Both the position numbers and the translations under genes were made by a program. The notes below the pieces were generated by a model, which made no database searches, was not told where the DNA came from, and was given only the letters and a program-made list of their open reading frames with translations. A stretch of 64,000 nt of DNA from Negativicoccus succinicivorans (GTDB lineage: Bacteria > Bacillota > Negativicutes > Veillonellales > Negativicoccaceae): the NCBI RefSeq assembly GCF_018372215.1, contig NZ_JAHAJN010000004.1:48517-112516 (forward strand), given 5' to 3'. This document shows positions 43,355 through 52,004 of this stretch, piece by piece. Each line of letters starts with the position of its first letter. The stretch's first letter is position 1.

Positions 43355-44716
43355 TTATTCTTCCACGCCGATTTCACGCTGAACGGTCGCGCAGATATCC
43401 GTTACGATGCGTTCGAGTTGATCGTGATCCGGTCCTTCCGCCATCACGCGCAGCAACGGTTCGGTACCGGACGCCCGCACCAAAACGCGGCCGTTTTCGC
43501 CGAGTTCTTCTTCCGCCGCGCCGATCGCCGCCATGATGAACGGATTCTCCCGCCACGACTCTTTATCATACACGCGCACATTGCGTAAAATTTGCGGATA
43601 CGTGGTCATCAGTTGCGCCAATTCCGAAAGTTTGCGGCCGCTCTGCTTCATGATCGCCAAGGTCTGCACCGCCGTCAGTACGCCGTCGCCGGTCGTATTG
43701 TAGTCGAGGAAAATGACATGGCCCGACTGTTCGCCGCCGAGCACATAATCATGAGCGCGCATTTCTTCCAGCACGTACCGGTCTCCGACCGATGTGAAAA
43801 CGGCCTTTAAACCCATCTTTTCGAGCGCTTTTTTGAAACCGATATTGCTCATGACCGTCGCGACGACCGTGTCATTTTTCAGCTTATTTTGCGATTTCAG
43901 CTGCTGCGCCGCTAAAAGTAATATATGGTCGCCGTCCAGCACCGCGCCGGTTTCATCGATCAAAAGGCAACGATCCGAATCGCCGTCATTCGCGACGCCC
44001 GCGTTCGCTCCTTCGGCGAGCACCCGTTCGCGCAAACGTTCCGGATGCGTCGAGCCGACGCCCGCGTTGATATTAGTACCGTTCGGTTCGGACGCGATGG
44101 TGATGACTTCTGCGCCGAGTTCACACAAGACGGCCGGCGTCACATCGGAAGCCGCGCCGTGCGCCGCGTCGACGACGATTTTCAAGCCGTCCAAACGGCA
44201 GGGCGCCGTAGCCGCGATATAGTCCGTATAGCGTTGCACCGCCTCCGGAATCAGCTGAATGCGGCCGACCGCGTCCGCCGTCGGTCGCGCGCTTTCATCA
44301 AGCGCGTCGCCGCGCAGCATAGCTTCAATTTCAGCTTCCGCCGCGTCCGGCAACTTAAAGCCGAACCGGTCAAAAAACTTGATGCCGTTATCGGGATACG
44401 GGTTGTGCGAAGCGGAAATCACCACGCCCGCCGTGTAATCGCCGGTGCGCGTCAGGTACGCGACCCCCGGTGTCGGAATCACGCCGACAATATCGACGTC
44501 GCCGCCCGCCGAGCAAACGCCCGCCGCCAACGCCGCGGCGAGCATCGTGCCCGAGATGCGGGTATCGAAACCGATCAGAAAACGCGGGCGCGCCGCCGTG
44601 TCATCGCCCTGTACGAAAAACACCGCCGCCGCGCGTCCCAAATGAAACGCGAGTTCCGGTGTCAATGTGTCATTGACAACGCCGCGCACACCGTCCGTGC
44701 CAAACAATCGTGCCAT
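43355..44716 (-). CDS. glmM: phosphoglucosamine mutase
   Basis: GlmM interconverts GlcN-6-P and GlcN-1-P. The 453-aa protein has GTDGVRG (residues 6-12), the phosphoserine loop ISASHNPYPDNGIKFF (Ser about 103), the metal loop DGDSDR, GGEQSGH and the phosphate-binding RASGTEPLLRV. The cdaA-cdaR-glmM order is the classical Firmicute arrangement in which c-di-AMP cyclase and GlmM proteins interact (family knowledge). GGAGG precedes the ATG. Confidence 0.97.
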   Translation of the reverse strand: MARLFGTDGVRGVVNDTLTPELAFHLGRAAAVFFVQGDDTAARPRFLIGFDTRISGTMLAAALAAGVCSAGGDVDIVGVIPTPGVAYLTRTGDYTAGVVISASHNPYPDNGIKFFDRFGFKLPDAAEAEIEAMLRGDALDESARPTADAVGRIQLIPEAVQRYTDYIAATAPCRLDGLKIVVDAAHGAASDVTPAVLCELGAEVITIASEPNGTNINAGVGSTHPERLRERVLAEGANAGVANDGDSDRCLLIDETGAVLDGDHILLLAAQQLKSQNKLKNDTVVATVMSNIGFKKALEKMGLKAVFTSVGDRYVLEEMRAHDYVLGGEQSGHVIFLDYNTTGDGVLTAVQTLAIMKQSGRKLSELAQLMTTYPQILRNVRVYDKESWRENPFIMAAIGAAEEELGENGRVLVRASGTEPLLRVMAEGPDHDQLERIVTDICATVQREIGVEE

Positions 44717-44739
44717 AAAATCCTCCTACTGTTTTCCCT

Positions 44740-45660
44740 TTATTCCGCTTTTAATACGATTCGTACCGTTGCCGTTTCCGGTGTCGCCGCGCCGTTGCTC
44801 GGCACGGGAATTTCCACCTGCCGAATGACCTCTCCGGCCTCGCCGCTCACCGAAACCGCCGGCAACTGCCAGGCGGAAAGCGCGTCCAACTGCGATTTTT
44901 CACCCGCGAGCGTCACTTCCCGCGGCATGATTTCAATCGCGTCCACCCGCCAACCGTACGCCGGCGAGCCGCTTGTCTGTACCGCTAAAGGCAAGGTTTT
45001 CTCGACCCGCAGCGGATTGATTTTTATTTTGACGAGCACATTTTCCGGCGCGAAGGTGACGCCGTTCACTTTATTGCCCTCCGCGTCATACAGCGTGACC
45101 GCCGCCACGATATCGAAATCGGTTTTGCGTCCCGCGGTGTGAATCTCCGTCTGCGCGGTTTTCACTTGGGACACCCGGCTCGACGGACCGGTGATCGTCA
45201 CTACATTCGGGGTGATCGCCGTCACCGCGCCGCCGTGATCGCCGGCCGGATCGTCGGTTACCTTCGCCGTCACCGGAATAGTCCGCGAGGCCACTTCATC
45301 CACATTGACCGTGAAACGCAACGGTTTTTGCTCGATCACTTCCGCGCCCGGCGGCAGTACCAGTTGCAAGGTCATATTTTCATTTTTCCCGACATCCGCT
45401 TGGATCATGTCCAGCACGGCTTTCATATCGGATTCGCGCAGCTGCAACATTGTGTTTCTTTGCATGCGCAATTTGACATGCACGCTCTGCGGCGCGTCCA
45501 GCGCCACCAATGAATCGTCCAAATGCGTCACTTCGACCGGCAGTTCATAGCTGCTTTCGACAAGCGGGTTCTGGTCGTTCATGATAAACACCCAGAGAAA
45601 CACCGCCACGAAAAAGCAGATAAGCTTCGCCGTCCAGTTGCCGCCCAGCCATTTTCTCAT
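44740..45660 (-). CDS. cdaR: CdaA regulator CdaR (YbbR domain)
   Basis: The 306-aa protein has one N-terminal membrane helix (about residues 10-28, LICFFVAVFLWVFIM) and three to four YbbR domains in the extracytoplasmic part. The VTVRIVLKAE end and NVDEVASRTIPV-type strands are typical. In Bacillus and Listeria CdaR modulates CdaA activity from outside the membrane. It overlaps the cdaA stop by 4 nt and precedes glmM by 23 nt. Confidence 0.92.
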   Translation of the reverse strand: MRKWLGGNWTAKLICFFVAVFLWVFIMNDQNPLVESSYELPVEVTHLDDSLVALDAPQSVHVKLRMQRNTMLQLRESDMKAVLDMIQADVGKNENMTLQLVLPPGAEVIEQKPLRFTVNVDEVASRTIPVTAKVTDDPAGDHGGAVTAITPNVVTITGPSSRVSQVKTAQTEIHTAGRKTDFDIVAAVTLYDAEGNKVNGVTFAPENVLVKIKINPLRVEKTLPLAVQTSGSPAYGWRVDAIEIMPREVTLAGEKSQLDALSAWQLPAVSVSGEAGEVIRQVEIPVPSNGAATPETATVRIVLKAE

Positions 45661-46481
45661 GATTTCCTCCAGTTAAAGAATTCGCCCAAACGCAATCGGT
45701 TATCGTTTCCTTTGAGGAGGTAGTTGCGCAACATGTTGCGCAGATTGTCGCCGTCCAAATGGCGATAAATATGACCGCCGTACGCGTAGGAAATCGCTCC
45801 CGTTTCTTCACTGACGATCACGACCAGCGCGTCGCCCTGCTCCGTCAGGCCGATGCCGGCGCGATGCCGCGTGCCGAGCGCGCTCGATAAATTTTGATCC
45901 TGCGTCAGCGGCAGCAGGCACCCCGCCGCGACCACGCGATTTTCCCGAATTAAAATGGCGCCGTCATGCAAAGGCGTATTGGGAATAAAAATATTGCCCA
46001 ACAACTCTTCGCTCACGACCGCGTCCAAGTAGATGCCCGTGTCGCCGTATTCCGCCAGACGCACCGCCCGTTCGAAGGCGATCAGCGCGCCGATTTTCTT
46101 TTCGCTCATCCGTTCGCAGGCGAGCACCACTTCATCGATCACGCGCATCCGTTCTTCATCATCGACGATGGAGGAACGGCTGATGAAGCGACCGCGGCCG
46201 AGCCGTTCGAGCGCTTTGCGCAATTCCGGCTGGAACACGATCGGCAACGCGACGATGAGTACCGTCATCGACTTTTCCAACAACCAATTCACGACGTGCA
46301 GATCCATCCAGTTGCTGATGATCGTAAACGCGCCGAGCACCACCAACCCTTTTAAGAGGGAAACGGCGCGGGTATCGCGGATCAAATAGTACAACTGGTA
46401 AAGGATCACCGCTACCACGAGGATATCGACGATATCGAGGATCCGCATCGTGGAAAGCAGCGCTTGTAACTGTAGTAACAT
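45657..46481 (-). CDS. cdaA: diadenylate cyclase CdaA
   Basis: CdaA makes c-di-AMP from two ATP. The 274-aa protein has three N-terminal helices (about 15-95) and a DAC domain with the motifs LHDGAILI (DGA) and GTRHRAGIG (RHR), plus VVIVSEETGAIS. c-di-AMP controls potassium, turgor and wall homeostasis in Firmicutes. The extended -10 TGGTATAAT at 46511-46516 and GGAGTGA support ATG 46481 as the operon start. Confidence 0.96.
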   Translation of the reverse strand: MLLQLQALLSTMRILDIVDILVVAVILYQLYYLIRDTRAVSLLKGLVVLGAFTIISNWMDLHVVNWLLEKSMTVLIVALPIVFQPELRKALERLGRGRFISRSSIVDDEERMRVIDEVVLACERMSEKKIGALIAFERAVRLAEYGDTGIYLDAVVSEELLGNIFIPNTPLHDGAILIRENRVVAAGCLLPLTQDQNLSSALGTRHRAGIGLTEQGDALVVIVSEETGAISYAYGGHIYRHLDGDNLRNMLRNYLLKGNDNRLRLGEFFNWRKS

Positions 46482-46510
46482 GGTTCACTCCGTTCTTATA
46501 TTTTCTTTCT

Positions 46511-46519
46511 ATTATACCA
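46511..46519 (-). promoter_or_regulatory. extended -10 promoter of cdaA-cdaR-glmM
   Basis: TGGTATAAT on the minus strand (hexamer 46511-46516), about 30 nt upstream of the cdaA ATG. Confidence 0.6.
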
Positions 46520-46539
46520 CGCGACCGGTCCGCTTCCGC

Positions 46540-46833
46540 TTACGGGCGCGCCGCCAACCACGCGTCAATTTTCGCCCGCACGCGCGCATTTCCGTCGATC
46601 AGCGCGTCTTTTTCGCGGCGGGATAATCGCTTAATGTACCATTCCGTGCGCCGCGCGGTGCGTTCATCCGTCACATCGCTTTGCCACACCAAAACGACCG
46701 GTCGGCGGGCGCGGGTATACTTCGCGCCGTCGCCCGCGTTATGCACGGCAAGGCGCTTGGTGACGTCGCGCGCGATGCCCGTATACAATGTGCCGTCGGC
46801 GCAGCGAACGATGTAGGTCTGATATTCCGTCAC
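46540..46833 (-). CDS. GIY-YIG nuclease domain protein (YhbQ-like)
   Basis: The 97-aa protein begins at GTG 46833 after AAAAGGAG. It shows the modified GIY-YIG pair TYIVRCADG...LYTGIARDV, the catalytic Arg in KRLAVHNAG, the TRARRPVVLV strand and the terminal EWYIKRLSRREK with the metal Glu. Members of this UPF0213-like group are small DNA-acting endonucleases of unclear role. A TGATATGAT box (46857-46862) gives it an independent promoter. Confidence 0.9.
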   Translation of the reverse strand: MTEYQTYIVRCADGTLYTGIARDVTKRLAVHNAGDGAKYTRARRPVVLVWQSDVTDERTARRTEWYIKRLSRREKDALIDGNARVRAKIDAWLAARP

Positions 46834-46886
46834 GTTGTCACTCCTTTTCGTACTGTATCATATCAAATGCCTATTTAAATGTATAG

Positions 46887-46917
46887 AAAAAAGGACATGC
46901 CCGTAAGCATGTCCTTT
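46887..46917 (-). terminator. terminator of the small-protein/amidase operon
   Basis: Stem AAAGGACATGC/GCATGTCCTTT, 6-nt loop, T6 on the minus strand; 12 nt after the DUF2922 stop. Confidence 0.85.
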
Positions 46918-46928
46918 GGATGCGGCCG

Positions 46929-47135
46929 TTACGCGAGTTCGGTCACCGTGCGTTCGATCATTTGCGCTTTCACAAATTCCGAATACTTTCCGTTCGCGTC
47001 GGCGAATACGCCGTCGGCCGCGATTTTTTGCGCGACCGCCTGTACCGCGGCCAGCGTCAAGCCGTCTTTCGGCTCACGCAGACTGAGCGTTCCGGTCGTA
47101 CTTCCCGCCGTGAAAATCATTTGCAATGTCTTCAT
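46929..47135 (-). CDS. DUF2922 small protein
   Basis: The 68-aa protein matches DUF2922, a short Firmicute family: MKTLQMIFTAGSTTGTLSLREPKDGLTLAAV then a short helix, and EFVKAQMIERTVTELA. It contains no membrane segment or Cys. Its neighbour DUF1659 is the usual partner. Function is unknown. It is the last gene of the unit that starts with the 31-aa ORF and the amidase. Confidence 0.88.
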   Translation of the reverse strand: MKTLQMIFTAGSTTGTLSLREPKDGLTLAAVQAVAQKIAADGVFADANGKYSEFVKAQMIERTVTELA

Positions 47136-47155
47136 GAATGTCCTCCTTCGTTACC

Positions 47156-47380
47156 TTATTCGCCGTCCGTGTAAACGATCGTTTCGATTTTAGCGACACG
47201 ATCGAGCGGCTTGGCTTGCAATCCCGCCAGCGCTTTGCCGGCGGCGTAAATATGTTCGTCCGTAGCGTCCTGCGCGACATGCGCGAAGGACAAGTTGCGA
47301 AATTTTTCCGCGCCCTTATCATCCGTGTACTGCACGCGCAGGGCCAGGCGCCGTGCTACCGTTTCCTTTTGTAATGCCAT
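47156..47380 (-). CDS. DUF1659 small protein
   Basis: The 74-aa protein matches DUF1659, with the core LALRVQYTDDKGAEKFRNLSFAHV and the end TIVYTDGE. ATG 47380 is used because GAGGTGA lies 6 nt upstream; an in-frame start at 47389 would overlap that site. DUF1659 and DUF2922 genes travel together in many Firmicutes. Function is unknown. Confidence 0.87.
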   Translation of the reverse strand: MALQKETVARRLALRVQYTDDKGAEKFRNLSFAHVAQDATDEHIYAAGKALAGLQAKPLDRVAKIETIVYTDGE

Positions 47381-47430
47381 TCGTTTCACCTCGTTTTAAA
47401 AAAATAAGAAATAACGCGCGGGAGGATTGC

Positions 47431-47955
47431 TCAATAACTTGCCAAAATAACGTCCGTCCACCAGGCGGCCGCGTCGGTTTTCAACCAGACGCGCTCGACA
47501 TCGTTCGTCAGAAAACCGGTTTCCACCAACACCGCGGGCATGACCGTTTCACGCAACACCGCGAAATCGGCGGTGCGGTACAGCGTATCGTCATGGCGAA
47601 AATAACGACCGCGCTCACTGCCGCGGCGAACTATGCGCTCCGCCCAAAATCGCGTCGGCGCGGCGGCCTGCGGGTGGATAAAAACTTCCGCGCCGTGCGC
47701 CTCCGGCGTCGCGGCGGCATTGGCGTGAAGGGAGAGAAAACGATTCGCCCCCGCCGCGTTGGCGGCCGCAATCACTGCGGCAAGATCGTCATCCTGCCGC
47801 ACGGTGACTTGTTCTCCCCGCGCGCGTAAACCCGCCGCGATCGCCGCCGCGACTACCGCCACGACGTCGGCTTCCCGCGTGCCGTCAGCGGCGACGGCCC
47901 CCGGATCGGGCACGCCGTGCAAGGCATGCCCCGGGTTCAACCACCAAAAACTCAT
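47431..47955 (-). CDS. N-acetylmuramoyl-L-alanine amidase (Amidase_3), no signal peptide
   Basis: The 174-aa protein is a bare Amidase_3 catalytic domain that cleaves the MurNAc-L-Ala bond. Zinc ligands are visible as NPGHA (His10), the Glu at about 28, and SLHANA; the catalytic Glu is in VLVETGFLTN. It lacks a signal peptide and a wall-binding domain, so export would need another route or lysis. ATG 47955 overlaps the stop of the 31-aa ORF (ATGA), so the two are translationally coupled. DUF1659 and DUF2922 follow. Confidence 0.9.
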   Translation of the reverse strand: MSFWWLNPGHALHGVPDPGAVAADGTREADVVAVVAAAIAAGLRARGEQVTVRQDDDLAAVIAAANAAGANRFLSLHANAAATPEAHGAEVFIHPQAAAPTRFWAERIVRRGSERGRYFRHDDTLYRTADFAVLRETVMPAVLVETGFLTNDVERVWLKTDAAAWWTDVILASY

Positions 47956-48047
47956 GACTCGCTTTCCGTATGCGCTTCGGCATACAAACGACGTAAAATT
48001 TCACTCAATAACCAGATCAACCAGCGATACCATTCCTGTCTTGTCAT
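47952..48047 (-). CDS. 31-aa small protein translationally coupled to the amidase
   Basis: A perfect AAAGGAGG lies 5 nt before ATG 48047, and the 31-codon frame ends in TGA overlapping the amidase ATG. The peptide starts MTRQEWYRWLIWLLSEIL and ends in a Glu/Ser-rich tail. The first 22 residues would form an amphipathic or short membrane helix with three Trp. It is too short for a standard gene caller. It could be a membrane-active peptide that helps the leaderless amidase reach the wall, a holin-like factor, or only a coupling leader; none of this is proved. Confidence 0.62.
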   Translation of the reverse strand: MTRQEWYRWLIWLLSEILRRLYAEAHTESES

Positions 48048-48130
48048 CGGACCTCCTTTCTCCCGCGCTCACCTACTACATTGCGGCCAACGCGAAAACG
48101 CAACGCCCGATGTGAAATTTTTTCGCGCAC

Positions 48131-48159
48131 AAAAAAAGACGCCGCAGCGTCTTTTTTTC
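48131..48159 (-). terminator. terminator of trpS
   Basis: Stem AAAGACGC/GCGTCTTT with loop TGCG; A7 and T7 flanks. Confidence 0.85.
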
Positions 48160-48166
48160 ATAGTCA

Positions 48167-49150
48167 TCAGCGATAGAGACCCATCGCCTGAATGGCTTTT
48201 TCGTAGGTTTCCCGCGCTTTGGCATGCGCTTTTTCCGCGCCCGCCGTCAAAATCGCGTCGAGTTCGGGACTGCCCGAAAGCTCTTCATAGCGTTCGCGCA
48301 ACGGCCGCAACTCGCCGACGACGAGGTCCGCCACGTCTTTTTTCAACGTGCCGTAGCCTTGACCCGCGTAATGCGTTTCGAGTTCAGCAAAGGATTTACC
48401 CGAAATTGCCGCGTGAATGGAAAGCAAATTGGACACGCCCGGTTTATTTTCCCGATCGTAACGGATCGAGTTTTCACTGTCCGTCTGCGCCCGTTTGATT
48501 TTGCGCGCGATCGCGTCGTCATCGTCCAAAAGATAGATCGTCGCCGTCTGATTGGCGTCCGATTTGCTCATTTTCGACGTCGGTTCCTGCAAGCTCATGA
48601 CGCGTGCGCCGCCTTTCGGCGTAAACATTTCCGGTATGGTGAACACTTCGCCGTAGCGTTGATTAAAGCGTTCCGCCATCGTGCGCGTGAGTTCCATGTG
48701 CTGGCGCTGATCTTCGCCGACCGGCACGAGTTTCGCCTGGTACAGCAAAATATCCGCCACCATGAGCGCGGGATACGCCATCAAACCGAACGGAATGGAT
48801 TCGCCCTGTTTTTTCGCCTTGTCTTTATACTGCGTCATGCGTTCCATCTCGCCGACATAGGCCAAGGTAATCATCATCCAGCCCAAAAGCGCGTGTTCCG
48901 GCACTTCCGACTGAACGAACAGCGTCGCTTTATGGGGATCAATCCCCGCCGCCAGGTACAAGGCCGCCAACTGGTTGGTGCGCTCGTGCAGCAGTTTAGG
49001 GTCCTGCGGCGCCGTGATCGCGTGCTGATTGACAACGCAATAGTAGCATTCATGCGTGTCCTGAAAAGGAATAAAATTTTTCAACGCGCCGAGATAGTTC
49101 CCGAGCGTAAGATTACCGCTGGGCTGAATGCCCGAAAAAATAGTATCCAT
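48167..49150 (-). CDS. trpS: tryptophanyl-tRNA synthetase
   Basis: This class I synthetase has 327 residues. The HIGH counterpart is in SGIQPSGNLTLGNYLGAL (TLGN, about residues 15-18) and the KMSKS motif is KMSKS at about 194-198, within EPTSKMSKSD. The Trp pocket GEDQRQHMELTR is present. Length and motifs are standard. It begins 23 nt after glmS and is probably transcribed with it. No T-box leader is seen. Confidence 0.97.
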   Translation of the reverse strand: MDTIFSGIQPSGNLTLGNYLGALKNFIPFQDTHECYYCVVNQHAITAPQDPKLLHERTNQLAALYLAAGIDPHKATLFVQSEVPEHALLGWMMITLAYVGEMERMTQYKDKAKKQGESIPFGLMAYPALMVADILLYQAKLVPVGEDQRQHMELTRTMAERFNQRYGEVFTIPEMFTPKGGARVMSLQEPTSKMSKSDANQTATIYLLDDDDAIARKIKRAQTDSENSIRYDRENKPGVSNLLSIHAAISGKSFAELETHYAGQGYGTLKKDVADLVVGELRPLRERYEELSGSPELDAILTAGAEKAHAKARETYEKAIQAMGLYR

Positions 49151-49173
49151 AACGTTCCTTTCTGTCGCTTGCC

Positions 49174-51003
49174 TTATTCGACGGTAACGGATTTCGCGAG
49201 GTTGCGCGGTTTATCGACATTCGTGCCGCGCGTAATGGCCGCGTAGTACGCCAACAACTGCAACGGTATCACGGATAAAATCGGCGCGATGAAACGATGC
49301 GTGCGCGGAATGCGAATCGCGTGTTTCACGAAATGATCGAGTTCGGCGTCGTCGTCATAACCGATGCCGATCACGATGGCTTCGCGCGCGCTGACCTCCT
49401 GGATATTGCTGAACATTTTTTCCCGTACATGATCCTGCGTCACGATCGCGATGATCGGCGTGCCCTGCACGACCAGCGCCAACGTGCCGTGCTTGAGTTC
49501 GCCGCCGGCATAGGCCTCCGCGTGAATGTAGGAGATCTCTTTGAGCTTGAGCGCGCCTTCCATCGCGACCGCGTAGTCGATCGAACGGCCGATGAAGAAC
49601 ACGTCTTCCGCGAAACCGTAATGTTTGGCGAACGTCTTGATCATTTCCGTATTTTCAAAAATTTCGTGGCATTTTTCCGGCGCGTCGATGAGCGCGGAAA
49701 CAATCGCTTTTTCTTCCTCGCGGGACAGATTTTCGTTGATCCGTCCGAAATACACCGCGAGCAACAGCAACGCCACCAGCTGCGTCGTGTACGCTTTGGT
49801 GGACGCGACCGAAATTTCCGGACCGGCGACCGTATACACCACCGCGTCCGCTTCGCGCGCGATCGACGAACCTACCGTATTGGTCACGGCGAGACTCTTC
49901 GCGCCGCGGCGTTTCGCTTCTTTCAGCGCCGCCAGCGTATCGCTCGTTTCGCCCGATTGGCTGATCACGATGCAGAACGTGTTTTCATCCGTCAACGGAT
50001 CGCGATACCGGTATTCCGACGCGATATCCACTTCGACCGGAATGCGGGCGATCTGTTCGATATAATATTTCGCTACGAGTCCCGCGTGGTACGCGGTGCC
50101 GCAGGCCGTAATTAAAATCTTATTGACCTGTTGCAGGTCGTCTTTCGTCCAGCCGAGTTCATCAAAATACACCGACTGATCTTCTTTATGAATATGCATC
50201 GCCATGGTGTCGCGGATCGCTTTAGGCTGCTCGTTGATTTCTTTCAACATGAAATGTTCGTAGCCGCCTTTTTCCGCCGCTTCCGCCGACCAGTCCACAT
50301 GGTGCACTTTTTTATCGATCGGACGCCCTTCCCGATCGATCACGCGCACGCTGTCCGCCGTCACGGTAGCGATTTCGCCGTCATTTAAGATGTAAATATC
50401 GCGCGTCGCATTGATGATCGCGGGAATATCCGACGCGATGAAATTTTCGCCGTCGCCGAGCCCGACGATCAGCGGATTATCCTTTTTGGTGCAGATCAGC
50501 TTGTCCGGTTCGTCGCGGTCCATCACCGCCAACGAATAGGAGCCGTCAACCACGTCCAACATTTTTTGCACGGTCGACAAAAAATCGCCGTCATGTAAAT
50601 CCGCCAGCAAATGCGCGATGACTTCCGTATCCGTTTCGGAAACGAAGACATGCCCTTTGGCGATGAGGTCGCGTTTCAATTCCATGAAATTTTCAATAAT
50701 GCCGTTGTGCACGACGACAAAACGATTTTCCGCATCGCCGTGCGGATGCGCGTTGACATCCGACGGACGTCCGTGCGTCGCCCAGCGCGTATGGCCGATA
50801 CCGATCTGCCCGTGAACGGGATGCGATTCGAGGTAGGACTCCAAGTTGGCGATGCCGCCTACTTTTTTGCGAATCTCAATCTTCCCGTTTTCATAGCAGG
50901 CGATCCCCGCCGAATCATAGCCGCGGTATTCCAATTTACGCAAACCGTCAATTAAAAACGACGCCGCATCCTGAAATCCCACATAGCCGACAATACCGCA
51001 CAT
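49174..51003 (-). CDS. glmS: glutamine--fructose-6-phosphate aminotransferase (isomerizing)
   Basis: GlmS makes GlcN-6-P, the first step to UDP-GlcNAc. The 609-aa protein starts MCGIVGYVG, with Cys1 (after Met removal) as amidotransferase nucleophile, then TRWATHG and the glutaminase domain to about 240. Two SIS domains follow, with SQSGETSDT, the ALGREW-type KLKEISYIHAEAYAGGELKHG and the C-terminal KSVTVE. No glmS ribozyme is visible in the 143-nt upstream gap. Control is likelier at the promoter, whose spacer is a GC palindrome. Confidence 0.97.
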   Translation of the reverse strand: MCGIVGYVGFQDAASFLIDGLRKLEYRGYDSAGIACYENGKIEIRKKVGGIANLESYLESHPVHGQIGIGHTRWATHGRPSDVNAHPHGDAENRFVVVHNGIIENFMELKRDLIAKGHVFVSETDTEVIAHLLADLHDGDFLSTVQKMLDVVDGSYSLAVMDRDEPDKLICTKKDNPLIVGLGDGENFIASDIPAIINATRDIYILNDGEIATVTADSVRVIDREGRPIDKKVHHVDWSAEAAEKGGYEHFMLKEINEQPKAIRDTMAMHIHKEDQSVYFDELGWTKDDLQQVNKILITACGTAYHAGLVAKYYIEQIARIPVEVDIASEYRYRDPLTDENTFCIVISQSGETSDTLAALKEAKRRGAKSLAVTNTVGSSIAREADAVVYTVAGPEISVASTKAYTTQLVALLLLAVYFGRINENLSREEEKAIVSALIDAPEKCHEIFENTEMIKTFAKHYGFAEDVFFIGRSIDYAVAMEGALKLKEISYIHAEAYAGGELKHGTLALVVQGTPIIAIVTQDHVREKMFSNIQEVSAREAIVIGIGYDDDAELDHFVKHAIRIPRTHRFIAPILSVIPLQLLAYYAAITRGTNVDKPRNLAKSVTVE

Positions 51004-51031
51004 AAATGTGCCTCCTTCTGTATCCTAATCT

Positions 51032-51059
51032 ATTATATAATCCCCGCCGCGGGGGACAA
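51032..51059 (-). promoter_or_regulatory. glmS promoter with palindrome in the spacer
   Basis: TTGTCC (51054-51059) and TATAAT (51032-51037), 16-nt spacer, minus strand. The spacer and edge form CCCCGC-C-GCGGGG (51042-51054), a perfect 6+6 inverted repeat that may bind a repressor. Confidence 0.6.
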
Positions 51060-51110
51060 ATATTCATCTATGTATTGTATACTAAAAAACTTACAAGGGC
51101 AAATAAAAAG

Positions 51111-51130
51111 GGCTTCGCGCGCGCGAAGCC
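51111..51130 (-). terminator. terminator of the 285-aa membrane protein gene
   Basis: Perfect 20-nt palindrome GGCTTCGCGCGCGCGAAGCC followed on the minus strand by T5. It isolates glmS from upstream transcription. Confidence 0.8.
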
Positions 51131-51146
51131 GAGTCGGTGAAATGTT

Positions 51147-52004
51147 TCAGGCGGAGCGATAATCCCCCGTCTCTTTGGTTTGGTAATAAAGCACGCAACG
51201 CACGATCGCGACCGCCATGGCGACGATGATAAAATCGACAACCGCGGTCGCCGCATACCCGTAGAAAACGGTATCCCACGGAATCATTTCCGATGATTGC
51301 ACCAGCAGCCAGTAATCGGCCAGCCAACGCAAACCCAGGTAGACGACTGTGCCGACCATCGCCAGCAACGCGCGCCGTGTCCGTTCCCCCGCTTGGCCGA
51401 CGAAAAAGACCGCCGGAAAAACGAACGCCGCCAGCAGAATCTCGCCCATGCGCATCCAGGCGATGAGCGCCAAAAAACCGAGCAACACGGTCATCGTATA
51501 CGGCTCCGCCGCGCGGTAGTAATGGAACATTTCAAACCCGCCGAAATACGCCGGCGGCAACAGATTGGGAATCCAGGCAAGGAAAAAAGCGCAGGCGGCG
51601 TAATCACGCGCGAAGCCGCGCAACTTTTGATAGCCCGCCAGCACCAACTGCGTCAGCACTTCCGCCACCAGCACCAACGCGAACTGCAGCAGCGCGAGAA
51701 GCCCCGCTTTGCCGAGCGTTTCCGCGACGCTTGCGACATCAATGATGATTTCCTCCGCCGCCATCATCGCGCCCGCTACAAAAGCCATTTGGCAAATCCA
51801 CCACAACGTGTAAACGGCCGCGTGCCGCAAACGCTCCGCCGGTCGTCCGACCAGATCAATAGCGAGCGGACCGAACCAGCCGCAAAACGCGAACACCAAA
51901 AAGAAGTACCCCGTCGCTTGGGGATCCCAAAGATATACCGCCAGCGAGGGAACACTCGCCAACAGCCAGAACCAAGTTGTACGGATCAGCCAGTTGCGTT
52001 TCAT
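51147..52004 (-). CDS. polytopic membrane protein of unknown function
   Basis: The 285-aa protein has seven to eight hydrophobic helices spread along its length and short loops, with no conserved motif I recognise. The second ATG (52004) is favoured over 52007, because AAAGGAG is then 5 nt away. Trp and aromatic residues are frequent in the first 60 positions. Charged residues are few, with one DLVGRPAERLRH loop. It is monocistronic, with its own terminator. It could be a small transporter or a lipid-related membrane protein. Confidence 0.7.
   Translation of the reverse strand: MKRNWLIRTTWFWLLASVPSLAVYLWDPQATGYFFLVFAFCGWFGPLAIDLVGRPAERLRHAAVYTLWWICQMAFVAGAMMAAEEIIIDVASVAETLGKAGLLALLQFALVLVAEVLTQLVLAGYQKLRGFARDYAACAFFLAWIPNLLPPAYFGGFEMFHYYRAAEPYTMTVLLGFLALIAWMRMGEILLAAFVFPAVFFVGQAGERTRRALLAMVGTVVYLGLRWLADYWLLVQSSEMIPWDTVFYGYAATAVVDFIIVAMAVAIVRCVLYYQTKETGDYRSA

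Noticed and set aside
43925..45142. A 405-codon plus-strand frame opposite glmM and cdaR
   Set aside because: It crosses two well supported minus-strand genes with no start signal; an antisense shadow.
51004..51146. glmS ribozyme upstream of glmS
   Set aside because: The short gap contains a promoter and the terminator of the previous gene but none of the ribozyme core segments.
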